Below are positions 8,678 through 15,972 of a DNA stretch of 64,000 nt, piece by piece. Position numbers and translations under genes: made by a program. Within the stretch, counting starts at the first letter, position 1; each line of letters starts with the position of its first letter. Under the pieces are notes generated by a model. It was not told the origin of the DNA. It did not search any database and was given only the letters and a program-made list of their open reading frames with translations. Source of the DNA: Desulfothermus sp964427155 (GTDB lineage: Bacteria > Desulfobacterota > Desulfovibrionia > Desulfovibrionales > Desulfothermaceae); contig CAYRSC010000003.1 in the NCBI GenBank assembly GCA_964427155.1, positions 85,860-149,859 of the forward strand, written 5' to 3'.

Positions 8678-8695
8678 TTGTGAATAAAGGAACAA
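8678..8695 (+). promoter_or_regulatory. Possible Rex operator (one perfect half) in the atp leader
   Basis: TTGTGAA-TAAA-GGAACAA. The left half matches the Rex consensus TTGTGAA-N4-TTCACAA exactly; the right half keeps only the final A-C-A-A. The right half also contains the ribosome site of the first gene, which could explain its divergence. The position just downstream of the predicted transcription start is right for a repressor. Confidence 0.4.
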
Positions 8696-8698
8696 GGC

Positions 8699-8974
8699 AT
8701 GTTCTTTAAAAAATGGGACAATGAGTATATAAACAGCCTCATGAAGGCAAGTGTGGTTGGGATTCACCTTGTTACAGCAACCTTTGTGGGGCTGGTGATT
8801 GGTTATTTTCTGGACAAATGGCTGGGAACCAAGCCCATCTTTACCATTATATTTCTTTTATTTGGAATAGCCGCTGGTTACAAAAATATGTACTTAGAAG
8901 TAAAAGGGATAAACAAGAGTGATAAGGCAAAAGAGACACCTTCCGGTGATAAAAAGGATAAGGGAAGTATATAA
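8699..8974 (+). CDS. AtpZ/AtpI-type FoF1 assembly protein
   Basis: 91 residues with two membrane helices (about residues 18-40 and 48-68) joined by the conserved G-Y-F-L-D-K-W-L-G-T-K-P loop, and a charged C-terminal tail. This is the small F0F1-ATPase subunit (AtpZ/AtpI) family, found first in atp operons and thought to help assemble the rotor ring or handle Mg2+. AAAGGA lies 7 bases upstream of the ATG. Its 3' end overlaps the next gene by 56 bases in another frame. Confidence 0.85.
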   Translation: MFFKKWDNEYINSLMKASVVGIHLVTATFVGLVIGYFLDKWLGTKPIFTIIFLLFGIAAGYKNMYLEVKGINKSDKAKETPSGDKKDKGSI

Positions 8975-9395
8975 TCTTCATGAGCCCGCAGTAAGATGGA
9001 TGATGGCGGTTCAGATGGTTCTCCTGGGAGGAGGTTCAATTCTCCTTCTCTGGGTAAAGGGAGGGGCGTGGTTCTTTCCCTATGCAGTGGGGGGACTTCT
9101 TTCCACCTTTAACTTCATGGTCCTCGCTAGGATATTGCCGGCCCTTATTTTAAGTGGAGACACCAAGGCCTCAGTGGTTTCTCTCTTGGTTAGTTTTTAT
9201 TCTCGTCTTCTCCTTACAGGAATAATACTTGTCATTGGAATAGTTTTTTTAAAGTTTGAAATAGCCCCGCTGGTATTGGGATTGTCCACCATTGTGGCAA
9301 CCATGGTATCCTGGATAATAAAATATATTATCACCGATAATAACAAGGAGGCATTTAGTCATGTCAGAAATAGCTCCTCACGTATTACTTCTTGA
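8919..9395 (+). CDS. atpI: ATP synthase subunit I (AtpI)
   Basis: Up to 158 residues with four predicted membrane helices and the F-P-Y-A-V-G-G-L-L-S-T-F-N-F segment typical of ATP synthase subunit I, a helper for c-ring assembly. The start is uncertain. The GTG at 8919 has AAAGGGA 9 bases upstream and gives an overlap of 56 bases with the preceding gene; GTG at 8946 or ATG at 9000 would give shorter N termini. Its 3' end overlaps atpB by 35 bases. The two unequal overlaps suggest tight translational coupling. Confidence 0.75.
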   Translation: MIRQKRHLPVIKRIREVYNLHEPAVRWMMAVQMVLLGGGSILLLWVKGGAWFFPYAVGGLLSTFNFMVLARILPALILSGDTKASVVSLLVSFYSRLLLTGIILVIGIVFLKFEIAPLVLGLSTIVATMVSWIIKYIITDNNKEAFSHVRNSSSRITS

Positions 9396-10065
9396 AAAAC
9401 TTATGGATGTGCTGGGGTTGGTAGACAAATCCGGTCATAGTCTGATCCCTCAACACATCTTATATACCTGGCTGGTGATGTTAATACTTATTATAATGGG
9501 ATGGATGGGGACTAGAAAACTCTCTATGATCCCACGAGGTCTACAAAACTTCTGGGAGATTATTATAGGGGGACTAGAAGAATTTGTGGTGGCCAATATG
9601 GGAGAAGTGGGGCTAAGGGTCTTTCCCCTTCTCATGACCCTCTTTATATTCATACTCTTTTGCAACTTTATTGGGCTCTTTCCAGGATGTAATGCACCCA
9701 CTGCAAATGTAAACACCAATGCTGCCATGGCCCTTACTGTATTTTTCTGGTACAATATATTGGGACTCAAAGAACATGGCCCCAAATACATAAAACACTT
9801 TACTGGTCCAATTCCATGGCTTATCCCTTTAATGCTTCCCATTGAATTTTTGAGCCATCTGGCAAGACCTCTCTCTCTCACTGTTCGTCTGTTTGGAAAT
9901 ATCTTTGGGGAAGAATTGGTGCTGTTACTCTTCTTTATGTTGCTTCCTGTTATCTCCACATTACCTATATACTTCCTATACGGAATGGCGGATACTATTC
10001 AGGCATTTATCTTTTTCATGCTATCTATGATATACTTCAAAATGACCTTTGAAGAGGCCCATTAA
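9361..10065 (+). CDS. atpB: ATP synthase subunit a (Fo)
   Basis: 234 residues with five to six membrane helices. Subunit a forms the two half-channels of Fo. The essential arginine lies in S-L-T-V-R-L-F-G-N, and the helices before and after carry the family motifs N-F-I-G-L-F-P-G and F-G-E-E-L-V. The start is well fixed: AAGGAGG at 9345-9351 lies 9 bases upstream. AtpE follows after 60 bases. Subunits b, delta and the F1 genes are not in this cluster, so the ATP synthase genes are split between loci. Confidence 0.96.
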   Translation: MSEIAPHVLLLEKLMDVLGLVDKSGHSLIPQHILYTWLVMLILIIMGWMGTRKLSMIPRGLQNFWEIIIGGLEEFVVANMGEVGLRVFPLLMTLFIFILFCNFIGLFPGCNAPTANVNTNAAMALTVFFWYNILGLKEHGPKYIKHFTGPIPWLIPLMLPIEFLSHLARPLSLTVRLFGNIFGEELVLLLFFMLLPVISTLPIYFLYGMADTIQAFIFFMLSMIYFKMTFEEAH

Positions 10066-10125
10066 AAATGGGGGAAATGGTCTTTATAGGCCCTTTAAAT
10101 AAAAACCTTAAGGAGGATGTGTAGT

Positions 10126-10452
10126 ATGCGTAAGGTTCTATTTACACTCTTAAATGTATTACTCCTCGTGGGAGTAGCTGGACTTGCATGTGCGGCAGAA
10201 GGGGCAGTGCCACCACAGGTGGTATCTATGATCGCCATTGGGACGGCTATTGGTATGGGACTCGCCGCCCTGGGATGTGGTATTGGAATGGGATTTGGTC
10301 TAAGGGGAGCATGCGAAGGTACCGCAAGAAATCCCGATGTAAGTGGTAAGATCACTGTAACCATGTTGATAGGTCTTGCCATGATTGAGTCTCTGGCCAT
10401 CTATACTCTGGTCATTGACCTCATCATACTCTTCGCAAATCCCTATATATAA
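10126..10452 (+). CDS. atpE: ATP synthase subunit c (Fo rotor ring)
   Basis: About 108 residues. An N-terminal signal-like helix (M-R-K-V-L-F-T to A-C-A-A-E-G-A) precedes the two-helix hairpin; this extra helix occurs in c subunits of several anaerobes. Helix 1 is glycine-rich, the loop reads A-R-N-P-D, and helix 2 holds the ion-binding glutamate in A-M-I-E-S-L-A-I-Y. The residue where Na+-driven rings have Gln is Met here, so proton coupling is likelier, although E-S and the nearby Tyr are retained. I chose the ATG at 10126, 9 bases after AGGAGG; the ATG at 10117 touches that site. A strong terminator follows. Confidence 0.92.
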   Translation: MRKVLFTLLNVLLLVGVAGLACAAEGAVPPQVVSMIAIGTAIGMGLAALGCGIGMGFGLRGACEGTARNPDVSGKITVTMLIGLAMIESLAIYTLVIDLIILFANPYI

Positions 10453-10469
10453 CAAGGCAAGAAAACTAG

Positions 10470-10502
10470 AGGAGGGCCATGGGCCCTCCTGTTTTCTTTT
10501 TG
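10470..10502 (+). terminator. Rho-independent terminator after atpE
   Basis: A perfect 9-bp stem (AGGAGGGCC at 10470-10478 with GGCCCTCCT at 10482-10490) closes on the triloop ATG and is followed by GTTTTCTTTTTG. It lies 18 bases after the atpE stop. Confidence 0.93.
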
Positions 10503-10505
10503 ATA

Positions 10506-10523
10506 TTGTGAAATTTTTCTCAA
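10506..10523 (+). promoter_or_regulatory. Rex operator at the rex start codon
   Basis: TTGTGAA-ATTT-TTCTCAA matches the Rex consensus TTGTGAA-N4-TTCACAA at 13 of 14 positions and ends 1 base before the rex ATG. It points to autoregulation. Its location suggests that transcription starts very close to the start codon. Confidence 0.8.
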
Positions 10524-10524
10524 A

Positions 10525-11169
10525 ATGATTATGCTCAAGAAAGAAAAGATACCAAAGGTTACCATCCAACGGATGGCCATCTATCTCCAGATGCTAGAGG
10601 AGTTGGAAATAGAGGGGGAAGAGGTAATCTCCTCTAACAAATTAGCTGAAATGTGCGGGGTAAATCCCTCTCAAATACGAAAAGACCTTGCCTACTTTGG
10701 AGAATTTGGGGTTAGAGGCGTTGGATATTATGTAAAGGACCTTATGGCCTCTATAAAACACTTTTTGGGCCTAGATAGGACATGGAACTGTGCCCTGGTG
10801 GGAATAGGAAATCTGGGACGCGCACTTCTCAGATATAAGGACCTCTCAAAAAAAGGGTATAAAATTGTAGGGGCCTTTGACTGTGATCCCTTTAAGATAG
10901 GAGAAAAGGTGGGGGACCTGGAAATCATCTGTACCCGACGACTCAAGGAAAAGGCCAAAGAATGGAATATCCAAATAGGAATAATAACCACCCCTCCCAA
11001 CAGGGCCCAAAGGGCGGCAAACCATATAGTTGAGGCAGGAATTAAGGCTATCTTAAATTTTGCCCCCACCCGAATTCAGGTGCCTGAAGATGTATTGGTA
11101 AACTATGTGGATTTTTCAAATCATCTTATTTTCCTCTCTTTTAAACTTACTCACTCCAGACAAAAATAA
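10525..11169 (+). CDS. rex: Redox-sensing transcriptional repressor Rex
   Basis: 214 residues, full length for Rex. The N-terminal winged helix (about 1-75) carries the DNA-reading stretch N-P-S-Q-I-R-K-D-L-A-Y-F-G. The Rossmann domain has the NAD-binding G-I-G-N-L-G-R-A-L and the acidic residue in G-A-F-D-C-D that selects NAD(H). Rex releases DNA when NADH is high and in many anaerobes controls energy genes. No ribosome site precedes the ATG at 10525 or the next ATG at 10531, so the message may be leaderless or read through from atpE. An operator overlaps its start. It follows the Fo genes, a link also known in sulfate reducers. Confidence 0.95.
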   Translation: MIMLKKEKIPKVTIQRMAIYLQMLEELEIEGEEVISSNKLAEMCGVNPSQIRKDLAYFGEFGVRGVGYYVKDLMASIKHFLGLDRTWNCALVGIGNLGRALLRYKDLSKKGYKIVGAFDCDPFKIGEKVGDLEIICTRRLKEKAKEWNIQIGIITTPPNRAQRAANHIVEAGIKAILNFAPTRIQVPEDVLVNYVDFSNHLIFLSFKLTHSRQK

Positions 11170-11194
11170 AAGCTCCTTCTAATCTGAAAATAAT

Positions 11195-11227
11195 CCATTG
11201 ACTAATCCCTCAATGGACAGGTATAAA
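11195..11227 (+). promoter_or_regulatory. Promoter with a palindrome over its -35 region
   Basis: TTGACT at 11198-11203 and TATAAA at 11222-11227, spaced 18 bases, lie 63 bases upstream of the next gene. A perfect inverted repeat, CCATTGA (11195-11201) and TCAATGG (11210-11216), covers the -35 element and would suit a repressor. It drives the six-gene run that ends at 15916. Confidence 0.5.
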
Positions 11228-11289
11228 TATAATGGTTATAGATAAGGACAGCATGTCTTTTTAATATAAGAATATCATGGAAGAGAAAG

Positions 11290-11691
11290 ATGGATAAACA
11301 AAAGTTCTCCAGGATATTTTCTCGCCAGGCCTTAAAAAAGATATTTCCTCCTTCAAAAACAGAAAGATTCTTTGAGGCCCTTTTTGGGGACCCCGAGGAA
11401 GGGGCCTATGATATTGAATTAAAATTCAATACCCTCATAGACAACAGACTGGAATTTGAATTCCAATTAAAACAACGACCTGGAAGATGTCTGGCATGTA
11501 ATCTTACCTACGGTCTTCCCCAGGTATTTCAGCGACATCCAATAATAGATGTGGAAGGCATTATTACAAAAATTTCAGAAATGATACCTGAAATTAATAT
11601 AACAGGATGGGAACTGGGATATACCAAGGAAATATCCCCTTCTCTCCATGTTATTCCCTTAACCCTCTTTTTTATAAAGGAAGAGAATTAG
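11290..11691 (+). CDS. Conserved hypothetical protein, Desulfobacterota-type
   Basis: 133 residues with no membrane helix or signal. The central stretches F-F-E-A-L-F-G-D-P-E-E-G-A-Y-D-I and R-P-G-R-C-L-A-C-N-L-T-Y-G-L-P-Q-V-F look strongly conserved and include a C-x2-C pair (L-A-C-N after R-C). From memory, similar proteins in sulfate-reducing relatives carry the misapplied database name of pancreas/duodenum homeobox protein 1; it is not a homeodomain. No function can be assigned. It leads a tight operon of envelope-related genes and is followed after 4 bases by a secreted DUF4139 protein. Confidence 0.65.
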   Translation: MDKQKFSRIFSRQALKKIFPPSKTERFFEALFGDPEEGAYDIELKFNTLIDNRLEFEFQLKQRPGRCLACNLTYGLPQVFQRHPIIDVEGIITKISEMIPEINITGWELGYTKEISPSLHVIPLTLFFIKEEN

Positions 11692-11695
11692 CCCC

Positions 11696-13219
11696 ATGAA
11701 GATTAATATCCTACCTTTAAAAATTTTACAAATTTTCATTCTCTTATTCCTAATTTCCAATTCTGCATTTTGCTTTAAAGTAATATTGTATAGAGATGGA
11801 GGGGAGATAATAAAAAAACAAAAAATATCCCAATATAGTCGTTTCAAAGAAGTATTTTTACCTGGTACTGCTATACCATCTACTTTTTCAATAATAACAG
11901 GCCCCCCAATAAAAGGAATTGAAATAAAAAAAGTGCATGGATATTTATCAGAGGATACAAATATCCTAATTCAAAAGATTAATATATTACAAAATCAAAG
12001 AAGAGAACTAAAAACTAAACTAGATATAAATCTATCTTTATTAAAGTTTTGGAAAAAGCAAATAGGACATAAATTTCAATCTCCGAAGGAAATAAAATCT
12101 ATTTCATATCTGCTAAAGAAAAATCTTACTCACCTGTACAGCCTTAACTCAAATATTGAAACAAAAATAGAAAATGTTGACAAGAAATTAAAGAAATTAG
12201 AAAATCAACTAGATATATATAGTGGTGGTAAAAATTTTTATTATAAGGTAACCATATATTTCTATTCGCCTCTTTCTGTGCCTGCTAAAATCTCTTACAG
12301 ATACTTCTCGTCCAACATAAAGTGGGACTCTCTTTATGAGTTAAAATTCTATCCCTCTGAAAAAAAGGCAAACCTCATTTGGATGGGAAAAATCTATCAA
12401 AAGACAGGGGAGCGATGGAAGGGGGTAAATATAATATTATCCACCCTTCCCCATTATGAGAGAATGTATCCTCCGCCCTTAAGGGAATGGATAGTAAAAA
12501 AAAGAGAGCCCCTTATCTTTGAAAAAGCAGTGAAGGCCCGTATGCGTGGGGCCACCAAATCACCCTCTGGGGATAATATGGCCCTCACAGAGGTCTCCAT
12601 CCACAGGAAATGGCTCCAGGAGGAGGTCTCCATAGGAAAGATATCCCTGGGGTCAGGAGAAAGTCGCAACATAGTAATAAGGAGATTATATCCCCAGGTA
12701 ACCTATGGATATCTATATAGGCCCCTGAGCAGTCCAGGGGTATTTTTTAAGGCCCACCTAGTAATGAACAAGGGAATAATAATTCCTTCAGGGAGATACA
12801 ACATATTTGTAGAGGGAAGCTTTAGAGGAAGAAGGTTTATCCCTTATATAAATAAGGAAGCTACTATCTTCCTTGGACTTGATAAAGAGATATATGCAAA
12901 AACCATTTCTGTGGCAGATATCACAGGGACTCAAGGGTGGGTTTCCAAAAGGGCCACAAAAAAATTTTTATGGAGAACTACACTAAAAAATCATAAATCT
13001 ATAACCATTAAGATACATATAGAGATCCCCTGGCCCCAGAGCACCAATGAAAAAATCAAAATAAAAAATCTATATCCATCTTTCACCTGTAAGGGGAAAA
13101 GGCTTATAAAAGATATTACCCTGTTGCCAGGAGAAGAAAAGAACATAGAATTTGGATTCTTAATATCTTATCCCAAGAACATGAAAATAGAAATCATACG
13201 CAAAGCCCTCACTCAATAA
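11696..13219 (+). CDS. Secreted DUF4139-type (mucoidy-inhibitor-A-like) protein
   Basis: 507 residues. The N terminus is a signal peptide ending near A-F-C, so the protein is exported. A coiled-coil-like segment follows (about residues 85-180), and then a beta-rich DUF4139 region. The family pattern shows as I-K-W-D-S-L-Y-E-L, then G-K-I-Y-Q-K-T-G-E-R-W-K-G-V-N-I-I-L-S-T, then P-P-L-R-E-W. This resembles the MuiA family, whose exact role is unknown. The first 700 bases are clearly more AT-rich than the rest, with many Lys and Ile codons. It lies 4 bases after the preceding gene and 5 before the next one. Confidence 0.7.
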   Translation: MKINILPLKILQIFILLFLISNSAFCFKVILYRDGGEIIKKQKISQYSRFKEVFLPGTAIPSTFSIITGPPIKGIEIKKVHGYLSEDTNILIQKINILQNQRRELKTKLDINLSLLKFWKKQIGHKFQSPKEIKSISYLLKKNLTHLYSLNSNIETKIENVDKKLKKLENQLDIYSGGKNFYYKVTIYFYSPLSVPAKISYRYFSSNIKWDSLYELKFYPSEKKANLIWMGKIYQKTGERWKGVNIILSTLPHYERMYPPPLREWIVKKREPLIFEKAVKARMRGATKSPSGDNMALTEVSIHRKWLQEEVSIGKISLGSGESRNIVIRRLYPQVTYGYLYRPLSSPGVFFKAHLVMNKGIIIPSGRYNIFVEGSFRGRRFIPYINKEATIFLGLDKEIYAKTISVADITGTQGWVSKRATKKFLWRTTLKNHKSITIKIHIEIPWPQSTNEKIKIKNLYPSFTCKGKRLIKDITLLPGEEKNIEFGFLISYPKNMKIEIIRKALTQ

Positions 13220-13224
13220 TATCC

Positions 13225-13932
13225 ATGAAGGAAACTCAACATCTACCATCAGAGCCAGGAGGACGAGGTTTTCTTTTCTTCCTTATTTTTCTACTCATTG
13301 TAGGCACAGTAATATGGCATGTTCCTCCTTTTAACAAATATACCCGCCCAGAAACTCTAAAGATGTTGTTCTCTGTTATCCAGAATAAACATTATTTTTA
13401 TCTTATAGTGATTGGAGCCTATATCGTTGCAGGTATAATAATGTTTCCCATAACAGTATTAACAACAGTGATTGCCCTCCTGGTAGGGATTGAAAAGGGT
13501 CTTCTTCTGGCTCTCACTGGATGTGTCTTAAGTGCGGCTGTAACCTTTATTCTCGTTAGAATAGCAGGGGAAAAGACAAAAAATTATTTAAAGTCTAAAA
13601 AGAAAATACAAAGAATAAATAAACTCATAACAGAACAAGGTATTTCTTCTGTTATGATATTGCGTATGGTTCCTATTGGATATACTGTAGTAAGCGTCAC
13701 TGCCGCACTTTCAGATATAAAATTTATACCTTATATGATAGGTTCTATTATTGGAGTATTTCCAGATCTTATTTTATGTATTGTATTGGCAGGAAGTATT
13801 CATAATATTATACTAGGAGCAGGTTCTATATACATATATATAATAATTGTAGTTGGCATTTTATTCATTATTTTATGGTCTTTTCTGGTAAAAAAGTTTG
13901 TGTCCAGACTTAAAAATATAAAAGAAGAATGA
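13225..13932 (+). CDS. TVP38/TMEM64 family (VTT domain) membrane protein
   Basis: 235 residues with about six membrane segments. The VTT/SNARE-associated domain is recognisable from P-I-T-V-L-T-T-V-I-A-L-L-V-G, a re-entrant helix region, and the conserved M-I-L-R-M-V-P-I-G-Y-T-V-V-S core with G-S-I-I-G-V-F-P. DedA/TVP38 proteins are inner-membrane proteins linked to lipid transport and membrane homeostasis; the substrate here is unknown. It overlaps the next gene by 4 bases (ATGA). Confidence 0.75.
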   Translation: MKETQHLPSEPGGRGFLFFLIFLLIVGTVIWHVPPFNKYTRPETLKMLFSVIQNKHYFYLIVIGAYIVAGIIMFPITVLTTVIALLVGIEKGLLLALTGCVLSAAVTFILVRIAGEKTKNYLKSKKKIQRINKLITEQGISSVMILRMVPIGYTVVSVTAALSDIKFIPYMIGSIIGVFPDLILCIVLAGSIHNIILGAGSIYIYIIIVVGILFIILWSFLVKKFVSRLKNIKEE

Positions 13933-14534
13933 GATTAGAAATATTTTTAATTCCTATTGTGGGCTCTATTATAGGGTGGTTTACAAATTTCCTGGCCATT
14001 AGAATGGTATTTAATCCCAAATATCCTATCAAGATATTATTTTGGGAACTCCAGGGAATATTTCCAAAACGAAAGGAAGAGTTTGCTAAAAAATTGGGAG
14101 AACTTATAGAAAGGGAATTAATAAACCATGAAGATATTGAAAAGGCCTGCAACAATCCCGATTTTTATAACACATTGTCAAAACACGTGGAAAAAACCAC
14201 CCGCGAAGTTTTAAATTCAAAGATATCTCATTTACATCTTAAGGTCCCTTCCTCCATCCAAGAAAGGATTGTAACTATTTTTGCAAAGGCAATAACTGGC
14301 GAAGTAGAAGGGGTTATTCCTCAAATAACTCAACAGGCCCTTAAAGAAATACGACAAAGGGTGGATATAAAAGAAATGGTGAGGGAAAAGATAACTGAAT
14401 TTCCCATGGACAAACTGGAGGATTTGGTCTTTACTATTATGAAGAAGGAATTAGGATTTGTGGAGATAATAGGAGGGGTCCTGGGATTTTTAATAGGATG
14501 TATTCAGGTAGCCATGATAATATTAATCCATTGA
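13929..14534 (+). CDS. DUF445 family membrane protein
   Basis: 201 residues. The N-terminal hydrophobic hairpin with I-G-W-F-T-N-F-L-A-I-R-M-V-F-N-P is the classic DUF445 start, followed by a helical amphipathic region, and a C-terminal membrane helix (about residues 180-200). The family is widespread but has no fixed function; it is often near lipid or envelope genes. It starts within the stop of the preceding VTT gene and ends 10 bases before a nitroreductase-fold gene. Confidence 0.75.
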   Translation: MRLEIFLIPIVGSIIGWFTNFLAIRMVFNPKYPIKILFWELQGIFPKRKEEFAKKLGELIERELINHEDIEKACNNPDFYNTLSKHVEKTTREVLNSKISHLHLKVPSSIQERIVTIFAKAITGEVEGVIPQITQQALKEIRQRVDIKEMVREKITEFPMDKLEDLVFTIMKKELGFVEIIGGVLGFLIGCIQVAMIILIH

Positions 14535-14544
14535 GAGGGAAAAA

Positions 14545-15273
14545 ATGCCTCAATTGAGACAAGCTATTGGGTGGAAATATATAGAATTAACCAAACTAAA
14601 AAGAGAAGAAATACATACCTTAACCAAACCTCTTATATCTTCTGTCCCCTTATACAAGACCTATAAAGGGTGTATAAGGATTCCGCTGGAGGAGAAGGAT
14701 AAGAATAGCAAATTAATACAGCTGCTTTCCAGGAGGGCTTCCTCCAGAAGATATACCACACAGCCCATTGACTTTAAAGAGATCTCTACCATCCTCTGGG
14801 CTGGATATGGGAGAAGAAAGAGGGATAAAAATTTTCACTTCAGGACATCTCCTTCCGCAGGAGCACTATATCCCCTTGAAATTTATCTTTTTTCTCTTAA
14901 TATCCAGGGACTAAACCAAGGGATATATCATTATAATATCCTGGAAGAGCATTTAGAATTGTTAGTAAAGGGAGACTTTTCTTTACCCCTAATAGAGGCA
15001 TCTCTGGGACAGAGATTTGTGGGGGAAGCAGGATGTTGTATTGTAATATCTGCCTTTTTTAGAAGAAATATGAGCAAATATGGAGATAGGGGCCTGCGTT
15101 ATATCCTCCTGGATGCTGGACATGTGGCACAAAACATCATCCTGGCGGCCACAGAAAAAGGACTGGGGAGTTGTCCAGTAGGGGCATTTTTTGATGAAGA
15201 AATAAATTCCCTTATAGGAATAGATGGCACAGAGGAAACTGCAATCTATTTAATTGCTATTGGCAAGTCCTAA
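14545..15273 (+). CDS. SagB-type nitroreductase-fold dehydrogenase
   Basis: 242 residues with the FMN-binding nitroreductase fold. R-R-A-S-S-R-R-Y near residue 69, T-S-P-S-A-G-A-L-Y-P-L-E and G-I-Y-H-Y-N are the SagB/ThcOx signature, and D-A-G-H-V-A-Q-N and G-L-G-S-C-P-V-G-A-F complete the flavin site. Members in peptide-modifying clusters oxidise azolines, but no cyclodehydratase or precursor peptide is near this gene, so it is more likely a stand-alone redox enzyme with an unknown substrate. It is fifth in the six-gene operon. Confidence 0.8.
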   Translation: MPQLRQAIGWKYIELTKLKREEIHTLTKPLISSVPLYKTYKGCIRIPLEEKDKNSKLIQLLSRRASSRRYTTQPIDFKEISTILWAGYGRRKRDKNFHFRTSPSAGALYPLEIYLFSLNIQGLNQGIYHYNILEEHLELLVKGDFSLPLIEASLGQRFVGEAGCCIVISAFFRRNMSKYGDRGLRYILLDAGHVAQNIILAATEKGLGSCPVGAFFDEEINSLIGIDGTEETAIYLIAIGKS

Positions 15274-15295
15274 GTCAAGATGGGAGAAATAAGTT

Positions 15296-15916
15296 ATGTC
15301 AATGAGAAACAGCAAATTGGGAAAGGGATATTATAACGTTGTGAGACGAGTTATAGTCTCCCCCCTCCTTCACCTGGGAATATCTCCAGACCTATTGACA
15401 GTAGCAGGTCTAATATTCGCATTACTCGTTCCCCTCTCCCTTTACTTTTCCCCCCTGGCAGGTACCATCTTCCTCGCCCTCTCTGGCATAGCGGATAGCC
15501 TAGACGGTCAACTGGCAAAAAGCTCTAGTGAAGCCCCCTCTAAGTTTGGGGGATTTTTGGATTCTACTGTAGATAGGATATCTGATTCACTGTATTTAGT
15601 TGGGTTCTGGTCTCTTTGCTGGAAAGAGATGGCTGGTTTTCAACTATTGATCTTGACCATTATCTATTTTTTCTCCCTTACCTTCACTCTCTTGTTTAGC
15701 TATACCAAGGCGCGAATAGAGGGATTGGGCCAAACATGTGAAGTAGGCTTTATGGAGCGGGCCAAACGGGTGATATTTCTCCTTATATGGGGCCTACTCC
15801 TCTCCTTCTCTCCCCACTTTCACCTAATCCTGTGGGCAGGGATAATCTGTTACACCCTCTTGGTTGGGATATCACTTCTTCAAAGAATAAGACACGCCCG
15901 GCAGGTCCTTCTCTAA
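15296..15916 (+). CDS. CDP-alcohol phosphatidyltransferase family protein
   Basis: 206 residues with about six helices. The catalytic motif reads D-S-L-D-G-Q-L-A-K, eight residues, then G-F-L-D-S-T-V-D-R. It fits the CDP-alcohol phosphotransferase pattern D-x2-D-G-x2-A-R-x8-G-x3-D-x3-D, with Lys in place of the usual Arg. Such enzymes move a phospho-group from a CDP-activated donor to an alcohol in phospholipid synthesis. The acceptor cannot be read; glycerol phosphate or inositol phosphate are possible. GGGAG lies 9 bases upstream of the ATG. It is the last gene of the operon and is followed by a strong hairpin. Confidence 0.85.
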   Translation: MSMRNSKLGKGYYNVVRRVIVSPLLHLGISPDLLTVAGLIFALLVPLSLYFSPLAGTIFLALSGIADSLDGQLAKSSSEAPSKFGGFLDSTVDRISDSLYLVGFWSLCWKEMAGFQLLILTIIYFFSLTFTLLFSYTKARIEGLGQTCEVGFMERAKRVIFLLIWGLLLSFSPHFHLILWAGIICYTLLVGISLLQRIRHARQVLL

Positions 15917-15923
15917 AAAACAA

Positions 15924-15950
15924 AAAGGCACCCTCCTAGAGGGTGCCTTT
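15924..15950. terminator. Bidirectional terminator between the membrane operon and fhs
   Basis: Perfect 12-bp stem, AAAGGCACCCTC (15924-15935) with GAGGGTGCCTTT (15939-15950), loop CTA. On the minus strand it is followed by TTTTTGTTTTTT, so it should stop fhs efficiently. On the plus strand the T tail is shorter (TTTCTAT). Confidence 0.9.
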
Positions 15951-15972
15951 CTATATCTATCATCTTCCAAAT

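Noticed and set aside
14545..15273. SagB-type enzyme as the sign of a peptide natural-product cluster
   Set aside because: No cyclodehydratase, precursor peptide, protease or exporter lies nearby; neighbours are membrane and lipid genes.
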